Source: an uncultured bacterium (GTDB taxonomy: Bacteria; Bacillota; Clostridia; Lachnospirales; Lachnospiraceae). From it: a DNA stretch of 36,464 nucleotides. Made by a program: the position numbers and the translations under genes. Position 1 is the first letter of the stretch. Each line of letters starts with the position of its first letter. The stretch is taken from contig CAMUHA010000008.1 in the NCBI GenBank assembly GCA_947088515.1, forward strand, positions 1 to 36,464, read 5' to 3'. Under the pieces are notes generated by a model, which was given only the letters and a program-made list of their open reading frames with translations, was not told the origin of the DNA and searched no databases. Shown here in pieces: positions 29,912-36,464 of this stretch.

Positions 29912-31024
29912 AAGCGTCTCCAGATATTCAGCAAGAACCTTTGCACAGCGTTTATGGGACTTTATACCAGGGTGGTTCCTTGCGCCTGCGGTTTCGCTGG
30001 TGGTGGCAGGAAGCTGCAGGAAGGATGCTTTATTATCGCCTGTCTGCTTCCTGTATCTGCTTATGGCATCGGTAACAGGAAGGGTCAATTCGTAACCCAG
30101 CATTCCATAAACCCATATAATATGGGAATCTGGATTGTTTTTGCGGATAAGGCTTAAAAAGTTAATAACTGCATTTTGAAAACGCTCCAAATCTTCTTTT
30201 ACATAAGAACCGTCAGGAGCAATGCGCTGCTTGAAGCTTTCGCCTGTCAGATGGTTCTGCCACATGGGCTGGTTAAAAGCGGAGGCGTCATTGGTTCCCA
30301 GGTTTACAATGACAGCATCCGGCTTCCAGGAGGCAAAATTATAAGGCTTGAAGGCGCCCAGCCTTTCGTTTATGTCTCCTTGTAAAAGTCCGCATATTTT
30401 TTCGTAGCAGGAGGGCAGGCGGTGTTGTGGGTTATTGTCCCAGCCGCACAGAACTCCCCAGCCGCCCTGGGAAAGGAGACGGTAATCTGCATTTAACATA
30501 TCTGAAACCATGACTGCATAATTTCTGCTGGAGCTCATAAACATGGGGACCCAGTCTTCTTCCTTCTGGCTTCCATATGTACCTTCCCCGGATGTAATAC
30601 TGTCGCCTATAAATTCGAATTTATATTTTCTGTCAGAAACAGGAAGAAAGCTTCCATCTGAAGAAAAGCCATGAATCAGCAGACAGTTGGCGTTATCTTC
30701 GCTCATTGCCTGCAGCTCCCGGAAGAAACGGATATTTTTGACAGAAAGGGAATTCATATTACGCAAGAGGCATAGCTGATAACGGCCGGCCATAAGCATC
30801 TGACGGCTTAATATGTCGCCGTTAACGGCGCAGCCCGCCCAAGGTTCATGAATATCGAAGTCCACTTCTATATCAATCCATAATTCTGTTCCTGTCACGT
30901 TCACCTCTATGGCGCTTCCATTCCAAAATAAAGGGATGGGGCTTTGGCTTTCATCTGTTCTTCCGTGTATCTTGCAGGAAATTTCTTTTATATTGTAATA
31001 CTTAAGAGCTTCATTCTTTTTCAT
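29903..31024 (-). CDS. SGNH/GDSL hydrolase, CE2-like carbohydrate esterase
   Basis: A 373-residue enzyme. Residues 1-125 form a jelly-roll-like beta domain (FWNGSAIEVNVTGTELWIDIEVD), as in CE2 acetyl esterases. The SGNH domain follows: block I FIGDSITSGEGT with the nucleophile Ser, block II SQGGWG with the Gly, block III NLGTNDAS with the Asn, and block V NHPG with the catalytic His. No signal peptide is seen, so it acts inside the cell, probably removing acetyl or similar groups from imported oligosaccharides. It is downstream of the VanW-domain gene on the same strand with a 27-base gap, so the two may be co-transcribed. Confidence 0.88.
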   Translation of the reverse strand: MKKNEALKYYNIKEISCKIHGRTDESQSPIPLFWNGSAIEVNVTGTELWIDIEVDFDIHEPWAGCAVNGDILSRQMLMAGRYQLCLLRNMNSLSVKNIRFFRELQAMSEDNANCLLIHGFSSDGSFLPVSDRKYKFEFIGDSITSGEGTYGSQKEEDWVPMFMSSSRNYAVMVSDMLNADYRLLSQGGWGVLCGWDNNPQHRLPSCYEKICGLLQGDINERLGAFKPYNFASWKPDAVIVNLGTNDASAFNQPMWQNHLTGESFKQRIAPDGSYVKEDLERFQNAVINFLSLIRKNNPDSHIIWVYGMLGYELTLPVTDAISRYRKQTGDNKASFLQLPATTSETAGARNHPGIKSHKRCAKVLAEYLETLLN

Positions 31025-31051
31025 GCTGTCTGATTTCCTATTTAAAAAGTG

Positions 31052-31933
31052 TTATCTTATTTTGAGGCTGATGTCGTTGTCCGGGGTCTGTAAAGGAGGC
31101 TCTGGCTGTTGGATAAAGCTGATGGTCAAAACGCCTTCTTTGGTAGCCGCATTTATTACAATTGGATAGTCAAATTTATTGGTAAAGGTCAAGTCCTTGT
31201 AGCCTTCCACAATGGCGGAGTCCAGTCCCTTGGGCACATAATCTACTGGAAGGGAATGGGCATAACGCTGGGTGGGGGCAATGCCCGCAAGCAGCATGGA
31301 TACATAAATAGTGGAGGAAACCTGACAGATACCGCCGCCTACGCTTGAAACCACCCGTCCGCTGGCAAAGGAAGGGGCAACTACATAACCATTTGAACGG
31401 GTTCTTGTCCCAATGGAATTGCTAAAAGAAAATTTTTGCCCTGGTTCAATGATGATTCCATTGATTCTTTCCGCCGCCAGTTCCACATTGACAGCTCTTG
31501 GTTCAGTAGTGTCATAAGTGGTTGAATAGGTGGAAAGAACCCCGGCAGGCAGTTCGGAGCCCTTGGCATAGACGCTGATACGTCCTTCTGCTTTGCCGCT
31601 GGTTATGTAATGGATATAATATTTACTTAAATCCCTGACGCCATAAAGGGGCAGAAGGTCAAGGTTATTTGTCATGTATGCTTTGACATTAAATGCGGCA
31701 TTTCCCCGGCGTCCCTCCTTCATGCCAATGGTTATAAAGTGCGCAAGCAGTGCAGAGGGGTCCTTTCCAACATTTTTCTGGAGGTCGGGGTATGCTTTAT
31801 AATAGTAATCCGCATCAAAGACGGAAGAATAATCAATTGGATTTTTGACGGCTGCCTGAATGGGCTTTAGACAGACTAAACTAAGTGACAGTACAAGAAG
31901 CAGGGGGAGCAATGCTTTAAATTTGTTTTTCAC
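31052..31933 (-). CDS. Secreted VanW-domain protein with two N-terminal repeats
   Basis: About 293 residues from GTG 31933, which has AAAGGAG eight bases upstream and begins an ideal signal peptide (MKNKFKALLPLLLVLSLSLV, cleavage near QAA at 26-28). Residues 39-118 hold two copies of a roughly 40-residue repeat of the form F-x2-x-Y-Y...DL...G...Y/HF...G...EGR (FDADYYYKAYPDLQ and FNVKAYMTNNLDLL). The rest is a VanW domain with PGQKFSFSNSIGTRT, SVGGGICQVSSTIY and the ending LTFTNKFDYPIVI. VanW proteins occur in vancomycin-resistance clusters and widely in clostridia, possibly binding cell wall; their function is unknown. Earlier in-frame ATGs would add residues before the signal and are unlikely. 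Confidence 0.88.
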   Translation of the reverse strand: MKNKFKALLPLLLVLSLSLVCLKPIQAAVKNPIDYSSVFDADYYYKAYPDLQKNVGKDPSALLAHFITIGMKEGRRGNAAFNVKAYMTNNLDLLPLYGVRDLSKYYIHYITSGKAEGRISVYAKGSELPAGVLSTYSTTYDTTEPRAVNVELAAERINGIIIEPGQKFSFSNSIGTRTRSNGYVVAPSFASGRVVSSVGGGICQVSSTIYVSMLLAGIAPTQRYAHSLPVDYVPKGLDSAIVEGYKDLTFTNKFDYPIVINAATKEGVLTISFIQQPEPPLQTPDNDISLKIR

Positions 31934-32080
31934 AGTATTTTCTCCTTTGGTATTGTTGTTCATTCTACCAATAAATCCTAACATAGAAAAAGGCTTGTTT
32001 CAAGCGTTAAGAAGTGGAAATCATTTAGGATTTCCTGTCTTAGTGTGTTGTTCTATGCAGCGGCGATTTTAAGCTTTTGG

Positions 32081-33157
32081 TTAATAGATATGTTCATCAT
32101 AAAAATCCACAAAACCCTCAAACAACTCCAAATCCAATGAGCTGCACCATTTCTCCCGGTCAAGGTTTTGGTATATATAATTGGCTTTATCCTCTTTAAA
32201 CTGTTCCCCGTTTTCCGCTGTCCTGTAGTCGTAGTCAAGAGTTTTAAGCCATTTATCAAATTCTGCATTAAACTCATTGCGATAGGTGTCATCATTAAAA
32301 TAGTCATGTCCCTTATTCTCAAAAGGAATGAAGTGGAAGCGGGAATCGTCCCTGTATTTTTCATAATAAATTCCGTAGCCGTATTCAATTGGAACAACGT
32401 TATCATCAAAGCTGTGCACAATCATAACGGCGGCATTACTCTTTGAAAAGCCGTCCAACGCAGTATTTGAGGCATACCCGCCATATTGAATCCTTTCATG
32501 CAGCTTTACAAATGGTAACATCAAGTAAATACCATTCCCTGCCTGTTTTTTCCCCTCTGCTTCAAACAGATTCGGTGAAGCGTTAAAGCCCGAACATGCT
32601 ATAACGGCTTTTACTTCAGGGTGGTATGTAAGCACGCTGCAAGCGCTGTAGCCGCCCCAGCTATGTCCGAATAAAACGATTGGCAGATTTGGGAATTTCC
32701 CGCTTTCTTCCACAAATGTGATTGCATAGTCAAGGTCTATTACTCCCTGTGGAAGCCCTCCGACCCCCTCCCCTTCACTTTCGTCGTTTCCCGTAGCGTC
32801 ATAGGAGAAAACATAATATCCATGATGAGCAAAATAATTTGCACAATCCATGTAGGAATTATGCCCGCCTCCGCCAAAGCCATGTGCCATTACAATGATA
32901 CCGTGCTGGTTTTCTCCCGAACTATACATATATCCCGCCAGTTTCTGCCCCTTATTGGAACGAAACTCATATTTTGTGCGCTGTAATCCGTCAAAATCAT
33001 CAACGTACAGCATAAGCGGCTCAAAGCTCTCAAATCGCTGATTAAAATTCTCGTTATATATCATTACAGTCAATGCCCAATCGCCAGCAATTATTAGTAC
33101 AGTCACGATAGATAATACAATAAAGAGACTCTTTTTCTTCTTGGATTTCGGTTTCAT
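32081..33157 (-). CDS. Membrane-anchored alpha/beta hydrolase
   Basis: A 358-residue protein with a basic N-terminus (MKPKSKKKKS) and one transmembrane segment (about residues 10-32), leaving the enzyme outside the membrane. The hydrolase core has MAHGFGGGGHNS (oxyanion region), YDATGNDESEG, the nucleophile elbow FGHSWGG, the acid in SFDDNVVPIEYG and the catalytic His in NKGHDYF. It resembles bacterial serine hydrolases of the BAAT/dienelactone type; the substrate is unknown. Its ATG overlaps the stop of the small upstream frame in an ATGA junction, which implies coupled translation. Confidence 0.85.
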   Translation of the reverse strand: MKPKSKKKKSLFIVLSIVTVLIIAGDWALTVMIYNENFNQRFESFEPLMLYVDDFDGLQRTKYEFRSNKGQKLAGYMYSSGENQHGIIVMAHGFGGGGHNSYMDCANYFAHHGYYVFSYDATGNDESEGEGVGGLPQGVIDLDYAITFVEESGKFPNLPIVLFGHSWGGYSACSVLTYHPEVKAVIACSGFNASPNLFEAEGKKQAGNGIYLMLPFVKLHERIQYGGYASNTALDGFSKSNAAVMIVHSFDDNVVPIEYGYGIYYEKYRDDSRFHFIPFENKGHDYFNDDTYRNEFNAEFDKWLKTLDYDYRTAENGEQFKEDKANYIYQNLDREKWCSSLDLELFEGFVDFYDEHIY

Positions 33158-33369
33158 ATTCTTATATCCTTTCGACTATTGTCTTCGCATAGTTTTTCCA
33201 GCGTCCGAAAAATCATTTCCCTAATTCTTCTTACCATTTCTTCCGGTTTAATATTCTTCAGACTGCCAATTTTCCATACTTCTGTTATATGAGTAAAATT
33301 GAAATACACATCAAGGGTGTTGGATGCGTACAGCACAATTTGCTCTTCATTATGATATATTACTAACAA
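33154..33369 (-). CDS. Small hypothetical protein, possibly the 3' remnant of a larger gene
   Basis: A 71-codon frame opening at a TTG with no ribosome site and ending in ATGA overlap with the hydrolase gene. The protein (EEQIVLYASNTLDVYFNF, then NIKPEEMVRRIREMIFRTLEKL) reads like the helical end of a larger protein, for example the effector half of a TetR-type regulator, but I cannot confirm a family. The frame stays open only to about 33390 upstream. The tight overlap with the hydrolase argues that it was once a real operon partner. Confidence 0.45.
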   Translation of the reverse strand: MLVIYHNEEQIVLYASNTLDVYFNFTHITEVWKIGSLKNIKPEEMVRRIREMIFRTLEKLCEDNSRKDIRI

Positions 33370-33493
33370 GTGTCGGCTTGAAGCGTATTAGTATTGATTT
33401 TACAGGTTTTACAGGAACTTTTCAAGATGATGCCGTGGTATTAAGGTAAAAGGAATATAACAATGCTCTAAAGAGAGTCTTTTGGCTGCCTGG

Positions 33494-33546
33494 TTGACAA
33501 AAGGCCTACAATGTGTTATTTTATAATTAGATAACATATTGTAGGC
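33494..33546 (+). promoter_or_regulatory. blaI-blaR1 promoter with BlaI-type dyad operator
   Basis: TTGACA at 33494-33499 is followed 17 bases later by TATTTT (33517-33522); TATAAT at 33522-33527 is a less well spaced alternative. Around the -10, GCCTACAATGTGTTAT (33504-33519) and ATAACATATTGTAGGC (33531-33546) form a 16-base inverted repeat with one mismatch. It contains the TACA/TGTA elements of BlaI/MecI operators. Binding there would block the polymerase, giving autorepression of both genes. Confidence 0.85.
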
Positions 33547-33562
33547 AAAGGAGAAATGAATT

Positions 33563-33940
33563 ATGGTGCAGCAGGTATCTGATTCCGAGCTGGAATTAAT
33601 GAAGATTGTATGGGCAAATGACGGTTCGGCGCTTTATGCCCAGATTATGGATGAACTGTCAAAGATGGGTCGTACATGGCAGAAAAATACGGTTATTACG
33701 CTTCTGTCCAGGCTGGTGGAAAAAGGGCTATTAAAGACAAACAAGATAGGACGACGTAATGAATATACGGCGGTTGTGTCAGAAAAGGATTATCAGGCGG
33801 CGCAGACACAGACGCTTCTCAATAAACTTTATGAGGGGAACGCCAAAGGACTGGTATCTACATTGATACAGAGGGAAATGCTTTCCGCAAAAGATTATGA
33901 GGATTTGAAACAATTTTGGGAGAGGGAAAAGAGCAAATGA
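33563..33940 (+). CDS. blaI: BlaI/MecI-family transcriptional repressor
   Basis: A 125-residue repressor. The winged helix spans about residues 5-70, with SDSELELMKIVWAND at the start, TWQKNTVITLLSRLVEKGLLKTNK as recognition helix region, and GRRNEYTAVVSEKDY as wing. The C-terminal helices (LLNKLYEGNAKGLVSTLIQ) form the dimer and hold the site where BlaR1-type proteases act. A dyad operator overlaps its promoter. It overlaps the sensor protease gene by four bases (ATGA). In clostridia such pairs control beta-lactam or other cell-envelope responses; no beta-lactamase is in the window. Confidence 0.93.
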   Translation: MVQQVSDSELELMKIVWANDGSALYAQIMDELSKMGRTWQKNTVITLLSRLVEKGLLKTNKIGRRNEYTAVVSEKDYQAAQTQTLLNKLYEGNAKGLVSTLIQREMLSAKDYEDLKQFWEREKSK

Positions 33941-36348
33941 GAGATGTATTGAAAATGATAGCTTCACTGTCCTTTTCAGGTTCCCTGCTGATTCTTGCTT
34001 TGCTTCTTTTAAAGCCATTATATAAGTACAGACTCAGCAAAAGGTGGCAGTACTATATATGGCTGGTGGTTATTGCCCGTCTGCTTTTGCCGTTTACGTT
34101 AGAGGTAAGCTTTTCTGGAGCCCTTTTTAAACAGACAGACCGGATACTCTCTCAAATGCTGTATGAACGAAAGATGGAAAAAGAGGCAGTGTTTAGGCTG
34201 CATACTTATCCCGTGCAGCAGGGGGAAAGCCATTTTTTTACAGATGGGGGAGAGGGCGGAGATGATATTGCAGATAAGGTTAGTAACTGGCAGGGAGACG
34301 AAAGTGAAAGCGGCGATACTGTTCTGCCAAAACCAAAGGACAGTACGGGTACAGGGACGGCGCTTTGCTTAATATGGCTGGGGATGGCGTTAACCTTACT
34401 GGTGCGTAAAATTACAATTTACCAGAGCTTTGTCAAGTATGTAAAAATAGGATGCCGGGAAGTTTCAGATATCATACTGTTGGAGCGGTTAACACAGGCA
34501 GGGGAGCGGATGGGAATAAAAAGGCCTGTGGATTTGTACGTAAACGGTCAGGTTTCTTCTCCAATGCTTCTTGGATTAACCCATCCTTGTATTGTACTTT
34601 TAAATGATGATTTGCAGGAAAAAGATTTTGAGTATATCGTGTATCATGAGATGACCCATTTAAAACGGGGGGATGTGTTTTATAAATGGCTGGTGCAGCT
34701 TGTTATGTGTCTGCATTGGTTCAATCCGCTGGTTTATCTGATGGGACGGGAAATTAACCGGGCTTGTGAGCTTTCCTGTGATGAAGCGGTTATTTGCAGG
34801 CTGGATGCACAGGACCGCAGGTCATATGGAGATATGTTGTTCCGGGCAATGGGGACAAAGGGAGAATGTAAAAGTTCTGCGATGTCTGTTACGTTAAATG
34901 AAAGTGTGGAGTTATTAAAAGAGAGGTTAAGCGCAATTATGAATTTTAAAAAAGGTTCCAAAGTTGTTATTTTATTGACGGCATTATCAACTTTTTTATT
35001 TACAGTGGGAGCTGTGGCAATGGGAGCCTATGCCAGCCCCGGCTCGAAGGCGGACGATGCGTTTCCGTTGTCCGCTGCAAAGGAGGATAATGCGTCCGCT
35101 TTCCGGTATACGCAGGAGGGATATTATCAGGCGCCTTATCTTTTTGAAATAGGCTGGAATGTCAGGCAGGATGCTGATAAGGAATATGCAGGCAGGGAAA
35201 TATTAATGCCGGATGGCAGTTCGATGACTGTTCTATGCACGGACGGATGCAAAAATATTTTGGAAGATATGGACATGTTTGCGGCTCTGACAGCGTTGCT
35301 TACCCGCATGTATGAAGAAACGGCGGAAACGGAATTTCCGCTTATCCGTCCAATAGTGGTAAGTGTCCAAAATGTTGGAGATGCAAGGACGGAAGAACTG
35401 GCAGAGGTTTACTATCAGGAGAATAGTCTTTTGCAGTTTGCGGCAGTATTTGCATTGCTGGATGAAAAAACGCAGGCCCGGTTTTTGGAAAAATGCTATT
35501 TGGATGAGGATATTTCGAGCTTCTCTGTAGGAGTGGGGCAGCTGAAGGCAGACAGTCCTCTGGTTGACTATTTTGGAAAGAAAGCCTATGAAGATGATAA
35601 GATTGCATTTTTTTCCGTACTGACAGGCAGTATGGACACCAAAACGAAGGAAGAATGGCTTGCAAGGGCAGCTAGGGACGACCGTGCCGGTTTTCAGTCA
35701 ATGCTTTTGGGTGATATGGGTAAAACAGAGGAACTGGATAAGATGAAAGAAAATCTGGAAAAGAAGCTTCTGGAAGAGTATCAGAAATTTGGTATAACAA
35801 GGGAAGGCACAGCTTATTATTATCAGGGAAGCATGGTTGGTATTTTGTTGGATTCCAGGCCGGACAGTTCCTTTGTAAGGCTGGATATGAACCCGGAAGG
35901 CGCTGCAAACATCCGTATTACACGGGATGATAAAGAACAGATTGTGGGTGTGGATTACATGACAGAAGATGAGATAAAAGAGCTTTTGGGAGACAATAAC
36001 GTATCTGATGATGAAGGAGGGGCAGCGCAGGAGGACTGCGCAGAGAGCGGCGTTGTGCGGATGATGAAGGAGCAGCTGCCAGAGCGTGTGGCGGAGGCGA
36101 TGGATAATTGTGCTGTCAGGACCTGGTATGTGATTTGCTTAGACGGATGCCAGTATCTTTACTATATGGGCGGATGGGAATATGCCTATAAGCCTGAACG
36201 GACAACGGATGGATGGGAGATAGAGATTGTGCAAGCCCGCAGGGACGAGTCTGCGTATTTTCTGTTATTGCTTTCAGATGAGGCTCCGGTAACAGTGAAA
36301 TATAATGGGAAAGAGGCGCTTACGGAAAGGATTGAACTTAACAATTAA
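33937..36348 (+). CDS. BlaR1/MecR1-like M56 sensor protease with unusual sensor domain
   Basis: An 803-residue membrane protein. N-terminal helices (about residues 5-50 and 145-165) surround the M56 zinc protease domain with HEMTH at residues 237-241, followed by ELSCDEAV carrying the third ligand. A further helix (VVILLTALSTFLFTVGAVAM, about 345-365) leads to an extracellular part of about 435 residues. That part lacks the penicillin-binding STxK signature of BlaR1, so beta-lactam acylation is unlikely. Instead it has two similar units about 58 residues apart (ENSLLQFAAVF...LDEDISSFSVG and DDKIAFFSVL...RDDRAGFQSML). It should cleave or trigger cleavage of the adjacent BlaI on sensing an unknown signal. 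Confidence 0.88.
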   Translation: MRDVLKMIASLSFSGSLLILALLLLKPLYKYRLSKRWQYYIWLVVIARLLLPFTLEVSFSGALFKQTDRILSQMLYERKMEKEAVFRLHTYPVQQGESHFFTDGGEGGDDIADKVSNWQGDESESGDTVLPKPKDSTGTGTALCLIWLGMALTLLVRKITIYQSFVKYVKIGCREVSDIILLERLTQAGERMGIKRPVDLYVNGQVSSPMLLGLTHPCIVLLNDDLQEKDFEYIVYHEMTHLKRGDVFYKWLVQLVMCLHWFNPLVYLMGREINRACELSCDEAVICRLDAQDRRSYGDMLFRAMGTKGECKSSAMSVTLNESVELLKERLSAIMNFKKGSKVVILLTALSTFLFTVGAVAMGAYASPGSKADDAFPLSAAKEDNASAFRYTQEGYYQAPYLFEIGWNVRQDADKEYAGREILMPDGSSMTVLCTDGCKNILEDMDMFAALTALLTRMYEETAETEFPLIRPIVVSVQNVGDARTEELAEVYYQENSLLQFAAVFALLDEKTQARFLEKCYLDEDISSFSVGVGQLKADSPLVDYFGKKAYEDDKIAFFSVLTGSMDTKTKEEWLARAARDDRAGFQSMLLGDMGKTEELDKMKENLEKKLLEEYQKFGITREGTAYYYQGSMVGILLDSRPDSSFVRLDMNPEGAANIRITRDDKEQIVGVDYMTEDEIKELLGDNNVSDDEGGAAQEDCAESGVVRMMKEQLPERVAEAMDNCAVRTWYVICLDGCQYLYYMGGWEYAYKPERTTDGWEIEIVQARRDESAYFLLLLSDEAPVTVKYNGKEALTERIELNN

Positions 36349-36367
36349 AAAGTAAATATAGGTAAAA

Positions 36368-36402
36368 AAATGGGAAGTTCTGTCTCTGCAGGCTTCCCAT
36401 TT
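36368..36402. terminator. Bidirectional terminator between the sensor gene and tRNA-Gly
   Basis: AAATGGGAAG (36368-36377) pairs perfectly with CTTCCCATTT (36393-36402) around a 15-base loop. On the minus strand the stem is followed by seven T, so it should end the tRNA transcript well; on the plus strand the T tract is weaker. Confidence 0.85.
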
Positions 36403-36414
36403 AAAAATAAAAAA

Positions 36415-36464
36415 AGCGGGTGATGGGAATCGAACCCACGTATCCAGCTTGGAAGGCTGGTGTT
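36415..36464 (-). tRNA. tRNA-Gly(TCC), 5' part beyond the window
   Basis: The minus strand reads the 3' 50 bases of a tRNA. CACCCGC is the acceptor strand (36422-36416) with discriminator T at 36415, GTGGGTTCGATTCCCAT is the T arm, and CCAGCCTTCCAAGCTGG is the anticodon arm with anticodon TCC in loop CTTCCAA. CCA is not encoded; T-rich sequence follows directly. The D arm and 5' acceptor strand lie past the window end. Confidence 0.95.

Noticed and set aside
33937..36348. True beta-lactam sensor BlaR1.
   Set aside because: The C-terminal domain lacks the STxK/KTG penicillin-binding signatures, so only the protease half supports the BlaR1 name.
1..36464. CRISPR arrays, prophage, transposases or integrases.
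   Set aside because: No evenly spaced direct repeats and no recognisable mobile-element protein were seen on either strand.

Overview
The window looks like chromosomal DNA of a spore-forming anaerobic Firmicute, most probably a Lachnospiraceae (Clostridium cluster XIVa) gut bacterium. The evidence is the order HU, rqcP (yabO), yabP, yabQ, divIC, spoIIE, tilS, hpt, ftsH, which is the Bacillus/Clostridia 'yab' neighbourhood; purine-rich Shine-Dalgarno sites throughout; A+T-rich codon use; a two-gene SUF-type Fe-S operon; a PurO-type IMP cyclohydrolase beside a stand-alone AICAR transformylase; and BlaI/BlaR1-type regulation. No phage, transposase, rRNA or CRISPR array is seen. No species is claimed.

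Layout. 59-7177 (+): nucleoid protein, ribosome rescue, spore coat/cortex proteins, division, a SpoIIE phosphatase without its membrane half, tRNA-Ile lysidine synthetase, hypoxanthine phosphoribosyltransferase and FtsH. 7178-7555: a probable small RNA with its own promoter and terminator. 7556-9691: a GH13 neopullulanase-like enzyme. 9834-11720 (mostly -): an accessory stretch with a SAM methyltransferase behind a leader-peptide transcription attenuator, and a small secreted Cys/His-rich protein. 12000-15488: a short-chain dehydrogenase, a lipoprotein (-) and an oligo-1,6-glucosidase preceded by a small overlapping ORF. 15606-17003 (-): rsgA and a 23-codon ORF with a strong promoter and ribosome site. 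17111-19469 (+): ZTP riboswitch, PurO-like IMP cyclohydrolase, AICAR transformylase and a 64-residue conserved-looking protein. 19548-20045 (-): a Cu/Zn superoxide dismutase-like protein. 20172-26475 (+): DegV, the SufC/SufB pair and a heterodimeric ABC exporter. 26577-28620: a Crp/Fnr-type regulator divergent from a MATE efflux pump. 28678-33369: a broken gene, a CPBP protease, a GDSL/CE2-like esterase, a VanW-domain protein and an alpha/beta hydrolase. 33494-36348 (+): a BlaI repressor and a BlaR1-like M56 sensor protease behind a clear dyad operator. 36415-36464 (-): part of tRNA-Gly(TCC).

How the parts work together. The riboswitch senses ZTP/ZMP, whose precursor AICAR (ZMP) is the substrate of the second enzyme in its own operon, so this is a closed feedback unit. 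The two GH13 enzymes together could turn malto-oligosaccharides and isomalto-oligosaccharides into glucose. Three drug- or stress-response modules are visible: the attenuated methyltransferase, the Crp-MATE pair and BlaI-BlaR1. The most unusual signals are the three-segment attenuator, the Cys/His-rich secreted protein, the short SpoIIE with a 21-bp-spaced sporulation-type promoter, the probably leaderless tilS, the small RNA after ftsH and the 23-codon ORF.
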